This document shows, piece after piece, positions 37,001 through 48,600 of a stretch of DNA of 64,000 nucleotides. The stretch comes from Centropus unirufus. Its lineage: Eukaryota > Chordata > Aves > Cuculiformes > Centropidae. Both the position numbers and the translations under genes were made by a program. The notes beneath the pieces are model-generated. The model ran no database searches. It saw only the letters and a program-made list of their open reading frames with translations, and was not told the DNA's origin. The stretch's first letter is position 1; every line of letters starts with the position of its first letter. The stretch lies in the NCBI GenBank assembly GCA_013397695.1, contig VYZI01000085.1:2179365-2243364 (forward strand), in the 5' to 3' direction.

Positions 37001-39228
37001 TCTCACCACTATGTTTTTCAACTGTGAGAAGTTCACAATTCCTCCAGAAAGGGAGTGGATTTGTAGACATGACCTTACCTTCCAGGGAGGGTTGCACAAC
37101 CATCCCCCTATCTTACACAGTAGACATAAATAGTTCACAGTAGGAGAATTATTTAAATGTGTTATGTCTCAATGTGTGTTGACATTGTTGTAACCAAAGC
37201 AATCAGGGACAGAGGATGAGGTAAGACTTAACACTAGTTAATTTTTGGTCTTTAAGCTGCATTAAGTGCTTGAGAGGAATAAAGTGGTACCAAACAGTGA
37301 CTACTATGTTTCTCATAATAATGATATTGCAAAGTGCATTATATTACAAAAAAAAAAAAAAACAAAACACATCCATAGAAAATGAGCAGAACTGACCAAC
37401 CCATACCACCAGACTTCATTTCTTGACCGTGTTAGTTTTTCAAAGCTGTATGTGACATATGATTTCTGCCTGTAAGAGAGCCTAACAGTGTTCTGAATTT
37501 ATAAGGAAAACAATATTTAATTTCAAGCTCTGCTACAAGAAAGCCTAAAGTTAAACAATGCCTCCAAGTAGCAGGATTAATGATGCCTTAGAGCAGAGGC
37601 CAAGCAGCAAATGCCAATTGAGCTCAAGTGGCTTAGTAATACTTTTAGGGTGAGCAGAAAAGAAGGTTACACCTGTGGGCAAAGAGGACATTTTCATGGT
37701 TTAACCATGTCACCCATGCTCCAGTATCAATTCTTTCAAAGTATTGGTGTTCATTTTTGCCATTCTTTGTGGACAGCAGTTTCCATACCTTCATCAACAT
37801 CTTACACAGCAGTAAAAGAAACGTGGTTCTTTAATTGATCACATAAAGAACTACACAGCAGCTCAATAACATCTCCTAAAGCCTGGTGACACAGAATCAG
37901 TTTTAATCCTCCTGAACCCACGTAAAGATGCTATAGATTAGCTCTATTTCTCCTTAGAATATACCTTCTGACTTTATTTTACAGCTAAACATTTGAGAGG
38001 CAGCCAGGACTTAAGAATCCTATAAGATGTCTGGAATTTATGACAGTAAAAAGAAGCCCTTTGTTTTTAATAGGCACAGAGTCACAATGTTCCCCCACCC
38101 ACCTTAACTTGAGTTTATTGCTAACAAGATGCTGCAGTAGAATTCAAGCTCAAATATGAGCCAAAACAGTAATGAGTACTGGTAGATGAGCCTTGACAGC
38201 ACAGAAACAACCACAGCAATTTTACTCAGACTCTACTACAAACACCAGCTTGTAGACCCGATTTAAACACAAAAAATGATTGGTGCTTTAACTGCAATAA
38301 CATGCAATGGAAAAGATGCATGCAAGGTGTTTCCAAGAGCTTTCATAGCACCACGGGAACTGACCTATGGGGCTGAGATATCCCATTGCTCACAATGCTT
38401 CACAATACTTTTGTCAGTCATTGGCCTCATTCTAAAAGCTGTGGCTTAATAATGCAGACTTATTAAACTGGAGTCTTCAAGCAACTGAAGTTCTCAAGCA
38501 TCAGTGATGATAGTAGCTGTATAAGTTGAAAAGCCCCGACTAATTTCATAAATAAGTGCTTGCCATTTTACATTCCTGTCTTATTAGCAGATGCTTAGAG
38601 GTTAGAAACAGACTGTCACAACTTTGGTTTTGTATCTTCAGGTGGGCATCACTGTAGACACTAGAAGTTGTGTCAAAACACTATTCTGTATTGTTTTGCC
38701 TCTCAGACTCTGCAACCATTACCTCCCTCACACAGAGCTCCACTGTGGTTTTACACAGTAGAGTAGTCAGTGCAAGCTGATGCTATAATTAAGTACAGTG
38801 CCATCCAAAGTTGGGGCAGGGAGGAGAAACCACCCAGCTTTAGGTAAGTACACAAAAGAACAGCCTTTTTTGTGGCTCTAACCTGGCATGACAAATTTCA
38901 GCTGCTTCTCACTCTGCTACTCGTCCTTCAGCTGAGGTTAGCAGTCACTTTTCTGTATCTCCATTTCCCAATCTGTAAGAGACAGGTAGAGACATTCACT
39001 CCACAGTTATGACATCTATAAATTAAGAGACCTTCTAAGTATCTTTGTCACTATGAAATATACATTAATTATTATTAGTTATTGGTCTATTTTTCTGTGC
39101 ATTAACAGAACTTGTTCCTGTTTTCCTTTCAGTTACTGAGAGGATGCACTGCCATCAGCCCAGAAAAAAAATGAAACTAATGTTTTTCTTTTTACTAAAT
39201 AATGATTTTAATTTCTTTCTTTGTTTAG
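34022..39228. other. Noncoding DNA, CHST8 intron before the 38-base exon
   Basis: AT-rich sequence that ends at the acceptor of the 38-base CHST8 exon. It includes a poly(A) run near 37350. I looked here for the exon encoding the CHST8 signal-anchor and found no hydrophobic segment with a matching donor. Confidence 0.55.
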
Positions 39229-39266
39229 GGATAAAATATAACATGGGATCCCAGCAACAAAAAAAA
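39229..39266 (+). CDS. CHST8: CHST8 internal 38-base coding exon
   Basis: This short coding exon encodes part of the lumenal stem just after the membrane anchor. It is bounded by a pyrimidine-rich acceptor ending TTTAG and a donor GTAAGT at 39267. A branch-site-like TACTAA lies at 39193-39198. The exon supplies two bases (GG) that complete a codon begun upstream, then twelve codons reading IKYNMGSQQQKK. If the split codon is Gly, the start is GIKYN, close to GIKFN in mammalian CHST8 as I remember it, after the anchor and a short linker. The exon ends in phase 0, which is exactly what the terminal exon at 41197 needs. Its length (2+36 bases) would make it easy for a gene finder to miss. The exon call rests on splice signals, phase and the short peptide match; a transcript would settle it. 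Confidence 0.82.
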
Positions 39267-41196
39267 GTAAGTTTTCAGTAGTACATAAGGAAAATTGTTC
39301 CCATATTCTGAGTGTGGAGTACGGATAGAGATGGCTCAGATAAGGCTGGTAGACTGGAGAGGAAGCATTTAGAAGGCAAAGCTTTGATGTATCTTTCCAT
39401 GAAGTGCAAGTTTCTCTTAAAAGGCGAATCTGATAAGCTATGAACTTCAGTTTTAGGGGTTCTTTCCTAGACTGGATACTGCTAAAGACACTGTAAACCT
39501 TGCCTATGTTAATATTCTGTATGAAAGCATAGTGATCAAATTAATGTCCTGAGAGCAACTGAAAACCAGGCTGAAGACAAATACTGGTGGAATTCCTCCA
39601 TCTAGTGGCTGTTGGCACCCTCACAGCAGCAGGGAATGGCTGTGGCGGGCTGTCACTGTTCCTATTTGTAAAGTACAAATGCAGAACAGGCAAAGGGCCA
39701 ACTGTGTAGCTGCCAAGTGCTCCCCAAATTCCATTGCTGGGTGCAATCAGTGTGATGTGATTGACATCGCTCCAGCATGGCTTTCTGGGTGGAGAGCTAC
39801 ACCAGCAGAAGGCATTCAAATCACAGGATATGCGTTTCCCAAAAAAACTGTAGGTTCATCATCATCACAAAATGTATGACTATCCAGGAAGCGTGAATTT
39901 GACAACCTTAAAATATCACCCACATCACAAGTAAATAAGATTGAACTCGAGCTGCTTTGTAAAGGGTAATATTTAGAAATACATCTGATACTTGACCTAG
40001 ACAGAAGTTTCAATAGACCTTTGACTACAGGAAACAACCTCTGAAGATCAGAGCACAACAATCACTCCCAACAACTGAACACGGAGTGCCTTGTATGACG
40101 CTTTAGTTGCCATCCCAGTGCGCACATCCATACCACTTCTACTACCAGAATAGCCAGCAAAATGTTTTGGAAGCCCAAGATCTGAAACAACTTGCACAGT
40201 ACTCCAGAGACTGTTCAATATTGATCTGTTCTGTCTCAGTTTTGTAAAATAGTTATCACTTTAAGCAAGTCCCCATGTCTTTTTTTCAGCTAAACGGACC
40301 TGTAAAATCACTATTACAATTAAGACTTCATCTGCCACCCTGATAGAGCACGACCCTACTAATCCCCATAATATGCACCTTAAAATTCGTCTAGTATCTC
40401 ATTTTTAAAGCCAGTTTTAAATACGATTAGGGAAAATAAACACTGAAAATCAGAACTTCACAATTTATAAAAACCTCTAAATAAACATTAAGTATTTTAA
40501 GTAAGCACTAAACATTCTGCAACTCCATCTGCTTCCCCTGTCAAAATACTCCCTAGCTGTTCATGTGCCACTCTGCTCCCAGGTGAGTTCTCAAAACAGG
40601 GATGACACATAGTTAAACAGTGTCCAGAACCTAATTTTAGACTTAGAGGCATAGACAGGGATTTAATTCAGCTGCTTTGGTAAGCAGGAGGTGGTAGAGC
40701 ACATCTGGGCTGCTTGCCAGGAGTAGCATTAATGCACGATATCCACCTAATGGAAAAAGAATAGGTCCCAGACACCCCTTTCCCATAGAGCCACTCTACT
40801 TTGTTTTGACTTGTCCTTTCCCAGCCACAGCCTCATTCCCACCCCTCCCTGCTTCTCATCAAGTCAGTCCTCAGAATACCCAGATGCATGGTCTTTAAAA
40901 TTCCACAGAAGTATCCAGCGAAGCCAACACAGGCACCATCCAGAATACAGTTAAATCCACACCTGAACTGGAATTTCCCAGTTCATGTTCATCTCAGCCT
41001 TTGGATTTCATGTGAGCACGGAACAGGATGACAAGTCCATACCACAGTGCTGACCCAGCAAGGAGGGCTTGCAAAAATTTGTTTTATTGTACAATCCTGC
41101 TGAACTCCAAATGCAGAAAGAGATCCCCATTAAACTGTACAAGCTCTTAATAGTGACACTCGGTTACTAACATCTTTCATCCATTTTTCCCATCAG
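39267..41196 (+). other. CHST8: CHST8 last intron (GT-AG)
   Basis: This intron separates the 38-base exon from the terminal exon. It starts GTAAGT, a near-perfect U1 site. Near its end it has an exact TACTAAC branch-point match (41165-41171, branch A about 27 bases before the exon), then a pyrimidine tract and CAG. It interrupts the reading frame in phase 0. I saw no repeat or coding ORF inside it. Confidence 0.85.
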
Positions 41197-42336
41197 GACT
41201 GCATTTCCAGCAATAATCAGGACAGAGGACTAAGAAAGAATACTGGAGATGGAGCAGCAAAGCAGAGGGAGTCATTACGGCTACCTGAAAACACAGCCCC
41301 TAACCTCCAGAGCACAGACAGGAGGCAAAGCAGCATCGTGTTTGCCATGAAGGATCAACAGAAAGGTGACGAAATTAATTCCATCAGGCTCCATAAACGG
41401 AGGAGGAGATTTATCATTAAGAAGAGCCCAATTCTGATTTCCGTGAACAGCTCCGTTCTCAACCTGCCCACACTTAAACCTGAGGATAGGAACAGTAAGT
41501 GGAAAAGTCTCTATGAGATCCAAAGAGAAAGAAAGCGGATAATGAGGGAAACTTGCTCCAAATACAAGAGTAATAGTAGAAGAATAATCACTCCTTATCA
41601 CGTTTCTAGAATATTCGTAGAAGACAAGTACAGAGTTCTATATTGTGAGGTACCAAAAGCTGGCTGCTCTAACTGGAAAAGGGTCCTCATGGTTCTCAAC
41701 GGGCTGGCTTCTTCCACAAAAGATATCCAGCACAACACCGTGCACTACGGAAACTATTTAAAGAGGCTGGATGGCTTTGATCACAAAGGGATTTACCACA
41801 GGCTCAACAGCTACACAAAGATGCTTTTTATTCGTGAGCCTTTTGAAAAGCTGGTATCTGCATTTCGGGACAAGTTTGAACACCCAAACAACTACTACCA
41901 CCCGGTTTTTGGAAAAGCCATCATTTCCAGATACCGCGTCAATGCCACCAAAGAAGCATTAAGGACAGGCTCTGGGGTCAAGTTTAAAGAGTTCATTCAG
42001 TATCTCCTGGACGTGCACAGGCCAGTGGGTATGGATATCCACTGGGATCACGTCAACAGGCTTTGTAGCCCATGTTTAATAGACTATGACTTTGTTGGGA
42101 AATTTGAAAGTATGGAAGAAGATGCAAACTTTTTCTTGCACTTAATTGGTGCTCCTCAGAATTTAACCTTCCCCAAGTTTAAAGACAGGCACTCCGAGGA
42201 AGAACGAACTACCACTAAGATTACACAGCAGTACTTTGCACAGCTTTCTCCCTCTCAGCGACAGCGAAGCTATGACTTTTACTATATGGATTACTTGATG
42301 TTTAACTACTCCAAACCTTTTGAAGATTTATATTGA
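41197..42336 (+). CDS. CHST8: CHST8 terminal coding exon: GalNAc-4-sulfotransferase 1 catalytic domain
   Basis: This exon encodes the last 379 residues of a Golgi type II sulfotransferase of the HNK-1/GalNAc-4 family. Known family role: transfer of sulfate from PAPS to C4 of terminal GalNAc on N-glycans, for example on pituitary hormones such as lutropin. The exon opens after a TTTTTCCCATCAG acceptor. An Arg-rich stem segment (HKRRRRF, near 41392-41412) is followed by the catalytic domain. The 5'-phosphosulfate loop is EVPKAGCSNWKR (41647-41682) and the 3'-phosphate motif is REPFEKLVSAFR (41833-41868). N-glycosylation sequons lie at codons 41446 (NSS), 41941 (NAT), 42160 (NLT) and 42304 (NYS). 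The stop is TGA at 42334. Wording such as VSRIFVED, ASSTKDIQHNTVHYG and the SKPFEDLY ending matches CHST8 rather than its paralogue CHST9 (from memory). The first in-frame ATG in the exon (41347) is internal, because the frame is open back to the acceptor. The membrane anchor is on an upstream exon not found here. Confidence 0.95.
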   Translation, partial: DCISSNNQDRGLRKNTGDGAAKQRESLRLPENTAPNLQSTDRRQSSIVFAMKDQQKGDEINSIRLHKRRRRFIIKKSPILISVNSSVLNLPTLKPEDRNSKWKSLYEIQRERKRIMRETCSKYKSNSRRIITPYHVSRIFVEDKYRVLYCEVPKAGCSNWKRVLMVLNGLASSTKDIQHNTVHYGNYLKRLDGFDHKGIYHRLNSYTKMLFIREPFEKLVSAFRDKFEHPNNYYHPVFGKAIISRYRVNATKEALRTGSGVKFKEFIQYLLDVHRPVGMDIHWDHVNRLCSPCLIDYDFVGKFESMEEDANFFLHLIGAPQNLTFPKFKDRHSEEERTTTKITQQYFAQLSPSQRQRSYDFYYMDYLMFNYSKPFEDLY

Positions 42337-42617
42337 TTGGAGAACTGGGACGCTCCCAAGGTTGTATCAGTGGAATTGCATAACAAATCCAGGTGGCTGC
42401 TGTTTATATATACTTGTCTGTTAGCCAACAGTTGGTTGAGGAGCAGGAAAAAAAAACCCAAACGAGAACATAAAAGGCTAGTGATGTTTACACCTTCACC
42501 TTAATTGCCTCCTTTTTCAAATCATATTTTTTCTATAGTTTCTCCACATTAAATGTATGTACATATATGTATAATGTTATACGTCAGGGCTCCCAAATAA
42601 AGCACATAATTTTCCAT
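42337..42617 (+). other. CHST8: CHST8 3' untranslated region
   Basis: The region from the stop codon to the predicted cleavage site is about 280 bases, AT-rich and short for a vertebrate gene. It holds TGTACATA at 42558-42565, an exact match to the Pumilio consensus UGUANAUA. The 3' end is inferred from the poly(A) signal; distal AATAAA copies (for example near 42754) could give longer forms. Confidence 0.7.
42596..42601 (+). terminator. CHST8: Poly(A) signal AATAAA of CHST8
   Basis: A canonical AATAAA hexamer sits 260 bases after the CHST8 stop. It is followed about 20-50 bases later by the GT-rich run GGTGTGCCCTGTGTTTGC, which has the make-up of a downstream CstF-binding element. Hexamer plus GT-rich element makes this the most likely cleavage/polyadenylation site. 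Confidence 0.78.
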
Positions 42618-45600
42618 GCTGGTGTGCCCTGTGTTTGCACTGGAAGTCTGGTTTGACACTGGGGAAACACAGCTGACAGTTCTACAGTGAAGCCGGTAGT
42701 TCACGCTCTTTACTATTTAGAAGATAAGTCTGAAAGGGATAGAGTAGCAAGAAAATAAAGTGAGTAATATTTACTGTTTGCGGAAACCCACAACACACGG
42801 AGCCACACACTAAAGAACACTACAAGTTTGAAGTTGGCCACAGATTGATGCTTCCTGGGATTTGCAAGTCAGGGTGAAGAAAGCCTGTCACAGTGCTCAA
42901 AAACACACCAGTGAACACAACTGATACTTATCAACCATGTGAGTGCAGTATTAAACCAGATGTTACAGTTCAAAGTGAGGATGTGTTCTCCCCTTCAATA
43001 TTTCCCTTATGGCACATTCATCTGCAAAAAGATAAAATCCAGGCGAACATTTGCATCTTTATAAATGTTATTAAGATTCTTTTAATCCTTTGCATTAACA
43101 TAAATCTCTGGTTTAATCTTCATAGTCACCAGGAATATAAAATCTTTCCTTCATAATAACAAGCAAGAATAAATGGAACTTTCTGCCCAACAGGGTAGCT
43201 CTTTTCATTGCTGCAGAGTTTGCACTTGTTTATTGCAGTAACAATTAGACCTGACTTTATACACACAAAAAAAAAAATATTCCAGGTCTTTCAGTTTAGT
43301 TGTTCCCTTTCTACATTTAATCTCTTGTGAGACTCAAACACTGGACCTTCCACTGCTTTGATGTGGCTTCACACCCATTCTGTATACAACGCTCTTGCCT
43401 GTATCTCATTATCCACTTGAAACAACAACATTCCAATATTGGAACAATTCTCAAACTCCACCACAGAACCAAATCTGACCTCCCCAGGAATTTCTAGAGT
43501 TTATCTTTCACAACCAAGGATTCTACTGCAACTGGCTCCATACAAGTGTACAAACTCCTAAGAAGAACCACTTGTTCTAAAGAGCTTCACATTTACATAT
43601 TCAGATCCAGAAAAGCTTACTCAGAGATGGTTTCATGCATTACCGGTGTTGCTATTAGCTTCCCCAGCAACATACAATATCTTTTTTAAAAACATTTTAA
43701 TAGGGAAAAAGTTTTTCTAAAATACCCTTGGCAGAAAGCTTCACTGACAAATACTTCACCCTTCAGGTCTGACATCAGGCTTTCATTCTTCAGAGAATTG
43801 ACTACTTTTGAAAAGTAACATGGAACTTACCCGGTTTCCTGAAACCAGCTACCAGCCCCAGGCTGCTCACTACTACCTCACTGCACCTGACCACTGCCCC
43901 CACCCCCTTAAATGCTTGTTGAGCTGCACACCTGATGAGGGAACAGCCTTTGTAGTCAAAGTAATTCTTCTGCTAACCCAAATCAGGTGTAACAGGCTGG
44001 GGCTACTCACCTGGGCTACTCGGCCAACGGGTAAGCATGGCAGACACCTTCACTCAGCAGGTCATGGGGAGGGGTATCTAGGGGAAAAGGACTGATTTGT
44101 TTAGTTGCATTCATTTGGCTTTTTACTTTCATCATGTACTTCATACCGACCAGGAGAAACAAGGCAAGAAATGGTTTAAAAGAAAAAAAACACCAGATGT
44201 GTAAATCAGATCTTTTAAAGCCAGAAGAGATGCATTTTCTTGAACAAAGCAAGCAAAGGCAACAGACAAATGAACGAGTATGTTCATGTCCATTGAAATG
44301 TTTAAATAAAAAGCACCAGTTTTAACTACATGGTTTTAAGTTTTCAGACTTCTCTTAAAATGAATCCACAGAATATCAAATGTATGCTTTGTATTTGAAT
44401 AGTAGTTCTTGGTTTCTTTGTACAATAACACAAATTCATTAGTCAGGCCAACTCAAGTACTACCACATCCTCTGGAATTACCAGATAAAAACTGGCAAGG
44501 CATTTCTTTTATGTTGTTGTTTTGCTTAATTATTATTCCTTTATTATTGACACAAGTTGCTTTAAATCACGGAGCTGACAGACATTCTTCTTCTGCCCCC
44601 AAAGAGAAATAACACAGGTATCTGGGCACAGTCCAGCTAAACATTTGGAAGAGGAACAGAACTGTACAAGTCCCAGCCTCATCTGTTCGTTCCCATTTCA
44701 GCCACACCAGAACGGCAGCATCTGCACACAGCAGGAGTTTGTTTCCAGAGCACCCCACGAGAGGCCAGGCAGAGCACAGCCCGCTCAGACTGATGCTGCT
44801 TCATGGGATTATTTTCAGGTTGGCACTGTTATTTGTGGTGATTCCAAAGCCTCCGCGTGCACCTGCGCACTCACGTGCGATGGCTTGGGAAATGTCCCAA
44901 CCTGCATATTTATAATTTTTGGCCCAAGACAACAGCTGCTGGTTAAGAAGGGCCAGCAATTTTCTTAGCTTTCATCAATGGAACCCAGCAGACAAGCCTG
45001 TAAACAAACATCTCGTACGGCTGCCAGCACTGAGAACACCCTGGAGCCAAGCAGAAGAGCAGGTGAGGTTTCACACGAGCTGCACCACTGATAACTGATA
45101 GGTACCACTCCAAGTCAACTTTGCCAGAATTCAAATAGAGGCATCTGGAATTAAACACGCACTTAATGTGGATTCAAGTCTTAAGAACGGCAGGCACCCA
45201 CCTGTTCCACCCTTCCCTTAATCCTGAAATATGTGAAAGATTTACCCATAATGCATCACTTGAGCAGTAAGGGTGAGACAGCCCAGAGTGGCACAGAATG
45301 GGAAGGCAGACATGATTCAGCCTTGCCCACTGCCACCACGCTATTTGGTTAGCATGTCATAAGCAACTGGCAGCTGTGACTGATGTGGGGAATAAGAATG
45401 TGTGAAATTCACTTTATGATTAGTCTAATAGAAACATGCAGCCTGGTGAAAATATTTCCTGGTCTGATTTAATGAAGACTCTAAATACCTTGTTTAAAAA
45501 TAACACTTTGGGAAGTGGACAAATGAGTGGACAATTAACGTGTGTGTAGCGAGGAGCATATGCACCCAAACACCTTCTATATGGATAAATCTTTTAAGTG

Positions 45601-48600
45601 TCATTTCCTAGGCAGTTTGTTCCACAGTAATTTTTATCCAAATGCATGAATAAGCTCTTTCAAATTCTGCCATCCATTGCCGCATTTTGCCACCGACTTA
45701 TTTTCTTAACTGAAGAAACACATTTAGAAATTGCACTGGAGGTCAAGTCTTCCATTAGGTACCTACTTTGTATGAGACCTGAATTGTTCTGCTTAAATTC
45801 AGCTGCTACAGCACTGCTGGTCCTGCTTTTCCCATTCAGCTTTATGGGGCTCTCTATCAGGGATCTTTTCTAGCAGTGTCATCGGTTTTACCTGGAGCTT
45901 AAAATTATTCTGTCAAGTTAGGAAAAATGAAAGAGGCTTTCACAATCCAACTTTTCTGGAGTTACTTTCTCAATCTGGGATTCTTGTCCAGATTTATTTT
46001 CACTTGATGCAGTCGACTTCCTCTCAACATTTCCAAACAGAAGCAACATCACCAGCTGTGAAAAGTACTGAGATTATGTTCCAGCATAGGGAGCAGCCGC
46101 ATGGGAAGCAATGGCCTGAGGCAAAGGCACCAAGAGCTTGTCCCAATCCATTAAACACCAGTGGAGGTGGCTTCTTTCCTAAGAAATGAAAGCTCCAGGC
46201 TACAGTTCACCTTCAAATTCATAGATACAGCCTAATGTACATTATAATCACAAGAAAAAAGTTATCTCTATTTAAAGAGTGCATCCAGTCAGTGTAACCC
46301 TTTCTGGGTGCCATGGTGTAGGCACAGAAGTCAGGTGAAGACGCCAGCCTGCCTACAGATACAAGTACTGCAGACCACTGGGCACAGCTTTAGTTTGTCT
46401 CTTCCTATAAAATGTCACATAGCCGATCTGTTTCTACAGGATTGATTCACCACATTCCTATACTCAGGGGTAGCCAGGTAGGCTAATCTTGTGGCAGGTA
46501 ACTGGGAACTGTGGCCTACTATTTATCTGTTATCTGCTTTGGGTCTGATCCCCTAGAATTGTTTCAGTTATCTCTCTCCATCTCTGGTGTGGAGGAAAAC
46601 TCAAGAATTATATAGTCTTTAGAGGTTTTCATTGCATTACCAATCTCAAATTCATCTTTAATTTGCCTATAGTAACATATAATACAAAGGGGATTAGCTT
46701 GACTTTTACCCCCACCAATATCTCCTTCTCTATCCTATATTTTTTAATAAAACCACAAAAGCCACAGTCACCACAGCACAGGAAATCTGACCAATAAAAC
46801 AGACAAAATGATAGAGCAAGAGGCTACAATATTTATATCGTCTCACATTATGTTTCTCCACCGAAATCCATACAGACATGAATCCTGCCCAAGTGACACA
46901 CTGTGTACCCATCAAGGTGATATTGTCTTTATAAATCAGGCGTACAGTGACCATTTCAAGCAGTGTGGAAAAATGTGGCAGACACAGTATAAAATGGGTT
47001 ATGAATCTGACAGTTTAGCCATGTTAATCTGTGCAGGAAAAAAAAAAAAAAGAGTAGTTCATATCTAAAATAAATCTGAGAACTTGATTAACTCATCCCA
47101 CCAAAACTGAACATCAGGTTCCTATTACAGCCTATAAAGCACACGGCAGCTGGTAAGGATCAAAAACATTTTACCTTGGAGCTTTTTCATAGGGAGTCTC
47201 AAAATTAACCAGTCAGGATGAAAAGCTAAGCCTGCCACATTTGACCAAAATACACAGCTTATAAATGCTCAGGAATGAACACCTGAGAAGTAAAATCAAT
47301 CCTAGAAAATAAAGGGATGATCCTGCAGCTCTTTCTCTATACAAATCTAATTAGGCAAATAAATGTAAGAACACTGAAATTCCTGTATGTTGTGTTAAAA
47401 CACAACTGCTACATATTTCCATTTCATTTCTGCACCAGTGTTTCCACAATAGCTCCTGGCACCCACCTAAACATTTTGCCCAATCCGAACTAGAACACCA
47501 CTGCTCAGCTGCTCTGGAGTGACCAGGAGCTGAGCAGAAAAGCAGCCTGCTAACGTTGTATCTGAGCAAGGGGATGGTGAAGATGGTAAGAAATGAAGAC
47601 GTATACTTGAGTCCCCTTGTTACAGTCAGGTTAAACGGGCAGCAGGTAGCCCTGACTACCCGGAACAGGACAGCCCAGTAGAGTCAATAAAAATCGCATT
47701 CTCATCTTTGATTAACAAGACAACACTCAAGACAAATCTGACTTGTGCCAGAGCCGGTGCATACTCGGCAGTGGTGATCCTCTGATGGAACAGATTTCCA
47801 AATCAATTGGTTTTCATCGGTATCTGGACATTGTGATTAAGTTAAAGAAGATGTATTAATTCTGTGATAAATGAGTTTACTTGAATCCCTGGCTCCTCCT
47901 AAAGAAGATGCATTTTCAGTTACCATCTGCATGGTTGCGTTGCCCAGGGAGGTGCCAGTGTACGCCATTTATACATTTTCTCTCTCACAGGGCTCCTTTC
48001 CCACACCACTCATCGCTCTAAGCTATGAGAAAACAGTAACAGCCACAATTTCAATAAAGACTGGTTGAGCCCATTTTCCCATTCCCTAGCTTCAACTCAG
48101 AAATCCGTTTCCTTTCAGATATCTGACAAGCAAAACACCTTCCAGACTCCTGAGCTTCCTGATCCAGCCGAAGACATCGACCCTTCTCTCCCATGTCTCC
48201 GGTAACGCGGAGGTGCTGCCATGGTTTGCTGTTGAAGGAGCATTTCCTACTTGGTCTGTAGCAACCTGTTGGTGTCCACATCTCAGAAGGGTCTAACTCT
48301 ACTTCTCTTGTCTACGATTCAGACTTTCTGTCGTACCCTTGCAGATTATCTGCAGCCAGGATGGTTTCATGCCAGATGTGTGAGTTTCTTACATATCAAA
48401 ATCTCCTGTCACTCCTGAAATATCCTGTGGTTTTAGCCCTGAGCTGGTAAGAACGAATTATGGGGCCGCTTGGTTTTAGCTTGGAGCCAGCAAGAAGAGA
48501 ACCATGACAGCTGCTTCCTCACCCCTCCAGCCCTCCAGTGGGATGAGAGGGGAATTGAAAGAGAAAAGGTTCCACTCGTGGGCTGGGATAAACACAGTTT

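Noticed and set aside
39243..39266. In-frame ATG in the 38-base exon (MGSQQQKK) as an alternative, possibly myristoylated start
   Set aside because: The exon has a good acceptor and family homology upstream of this ATG. Position 6 is Gln, a poor fit to the myristoylation consensus, and the product would lack the Golgi anchor.
41347..41349. ATG in the terminal exon as the CHST8 start
   Set aside because: The frame is open back to a strong acceptor at 41197 and joins the 38-base exon in phase, so this Met is internal.
41197..42336. Assignment to CHST9 instead of CHST8
   Set aside because: Diagnostic stretches (VSRIFVED, SSTKDIQHNT, SKPFEDLY end) fit CHST8. As I recall, CHST9 ends with TTPFL and has an LNISHNA-like segment instead.
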